Source: Ignavibacteria bacterium (GTDB lineage: Bacteria > Bacteroidota > Ignavibacteria > Tepidaquicellales > Tepidaquicellaceae). Taken from it: a stretch of DNA of 64,000 nt. Below the pieces are notes generated by a model. It saw only the letters and a list, made by a program, of their open reading frames with translations, made no database searches and had not been told where the DNA came from. The stretch lies in contig JAFGII010000081.1 in assembly GCA_016929695.1 (NCBI GenBank), forward strand, positions 1 through 64,000, read 5' to 3'. Both the position numbers and the translations under genes were made by a program. Below, piece by piece: positions 63,485 through 64,000 of the stretch; position 1 is the first letter of the stretch, and each line of letters starts with the position of its first letter.

Positions 63485-64000
63485 TTAATTTTTATCATTT
63501 TGATTCTTTTTAAGATTCAATACTCTTTGCTTGCCGAGTCTTATCCACTGAACAAGCGGAATATTTGCAGGACACGTAAAAGTGCAAGTTCCGCATTCCA
63601 TACAGGTTGTAATTTCTATTTTATCCGCTTCTTCAAATTTTTCAAGCTGGACATATCTGGCTAATTTTGTCGGGATTAAATTCAACGGACATGCTTCGAT
63701 ACATTTCCCGCACCGCAGACAGGGTGTTTCGGGATGTTCATTAACTTCATCTTTTGTTAATATAACAATACCGCTTGTTGCCTTCACGACAGGTGCTGAA
63801 AAATCAAACTGTGCTACACCCATCATCGGACCGCCGACTATTACCTTGACCGCATCTTCCTTAATGCCTCCGCAAAAATCAATCACGTCCTGAAGCGGCG
63901 TTCCGATTTTTACCATTAAATTTTTGGGGGTTACAATTCCATTTCCTGTTACCGTTAATACGGCATATAATTGCGGCTCTCCTTTTACAACCGCATCATG
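63485..64000 (-). CDS. rnfC: Rnf complex subunit C, C-terminal part (runs off window)
   Basis: The frame is open from the window edge at 64000 to the stop at 63485, giving 171 residues. The visible part has the end of the NADH/flavin-binding region (PQLYAVLTVTGNGIVTPKNL, VIVGGPMMGVAQFD) and two 4Fe-4S motifs, CLRCGKCIEACPLNLIP and CMECGTCTFTCPANIP. RnfC passes electrons between NAD(H) and the complex. A start at 63916 would cut the conserved region, so the gene continues beyond the window. It heads the visible run and is the first cotranscribed rnf gene seen. Confidence 0.93.
   Translation of the reverse strand, partial: HDAVVKGEPQLYAVLTVTGNGIVTPKNLMVKIGTPLQDVIDFCGGIKEDAVKVIVGGPMMGVAQFDFSAPVVKATSGIVILTKDEVNEHPETPCLRCGKCIEACPLNLIPTKLARYVQLEKFEEADKIEITTCMECGTCTFTCPANIPLVQWIRLGKQRVLNLKKNQNDKN

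Overview
The window is an AT-rich bacterial chromosome segment from a member of the Bacteroidetes/Chlorobi/Ignavibacteria group, most likely an Ignavibacteria-type lineage. The main evidence is six large secreted proteins ending in a type IX secretion (T9SS) type A sorting domain with the signature QNYPNPFNP ... GIYFYKL ... KRM(V/I). Supporting signs are a TonB-dependent receptor, an Rnf complex, TTG starts and mostly weak Shine-Dalgarno sequences. No rRNA, tRNA, CRISPR array, transposase or phage gene was seen.

Layout. 1-4.3 kb: two tandem gingipain-like (C25) proteases on the minus strand, the first cut by the window edge. 4.5-7.2 kb: ydcF-like, nusB and an MFS transporter (minus). 7.4-17.0 kb: a long plus-strand run with tmk, an S41 protease, a 39-residue ORF joined to both neighbours by ATGA overlaps, a prohibitin-like SPFH protein, DUF2007, a membrane dipeptidase, DUF1232, ymdB, a lipoprotein, a ComEA-like HhH protein, a PilM-like pseudo-actin, rsmD and coaD. 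17.0-19.3 kb: a thioredoxin-like protein without CxxC and a YCF48-type T9SS cargo. 19.4-26.1 kb: the replication cluster dnaN-recF-dciA-gyrB followed by a barrel-like protein and uppP; dnaA is not beside it and DnaN carries an insertion of about 90 residues. 26.3-28.7 kb: a divergent two-gene module of a YbjN-like protein and a cytosolic trypsin-like protease fused to a zinc ribbon and a YbjN-like domain. 28.8-31.4 kb: a TonB-dependent receptor behind a TPP riboswitch and intrinsic terminator, hence a probable thiamine (precursor) importer. 32.0-34.3 kb: small hairpin repeats and an Omp28-like T9SS cargo. 34.4-43.3 kb: amino-acid permease, EamA transporter, FAD oxidoreductase, trxA, dnaE and a YgjP-like metalloprotease. 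43.4-56.6 kb: a soluble M24 peptidase, secreted T9SS cargoes (beta-propeller, a third C25 protease, M28 peptidase), an SDR, a PhzF protein and a PsbP-like secreted protein. 56.6-64 kb: one minus-strand Rnf operon, in transcription order rnfC-D-G-E-A, a Tat-like NusG-II protein, apbE, rnfB, rseC and a WYL-domain regulator; rnfC runs off the end.

How it fits together. Secreted C25 and M28 peptidases, a membrane dipeptidase, an M24 peptidase and an amino-acid permease suggest growth on protein. Rnf would couple ferredoxin and NAD to an ion gradient, with ApbE attaching FMN to RnfG and possibly RnfD. The thiamine receptor suggests dependence on, or scavenging of, outside vitamin. The least explained parts are the YbjN/protease module, the DnaN insertion, the 39-residue ORF, the NusG-II protein of the Rnf operon, and small G/C-rich repeats, one of which lies in frame within a T9SS sorting domain.
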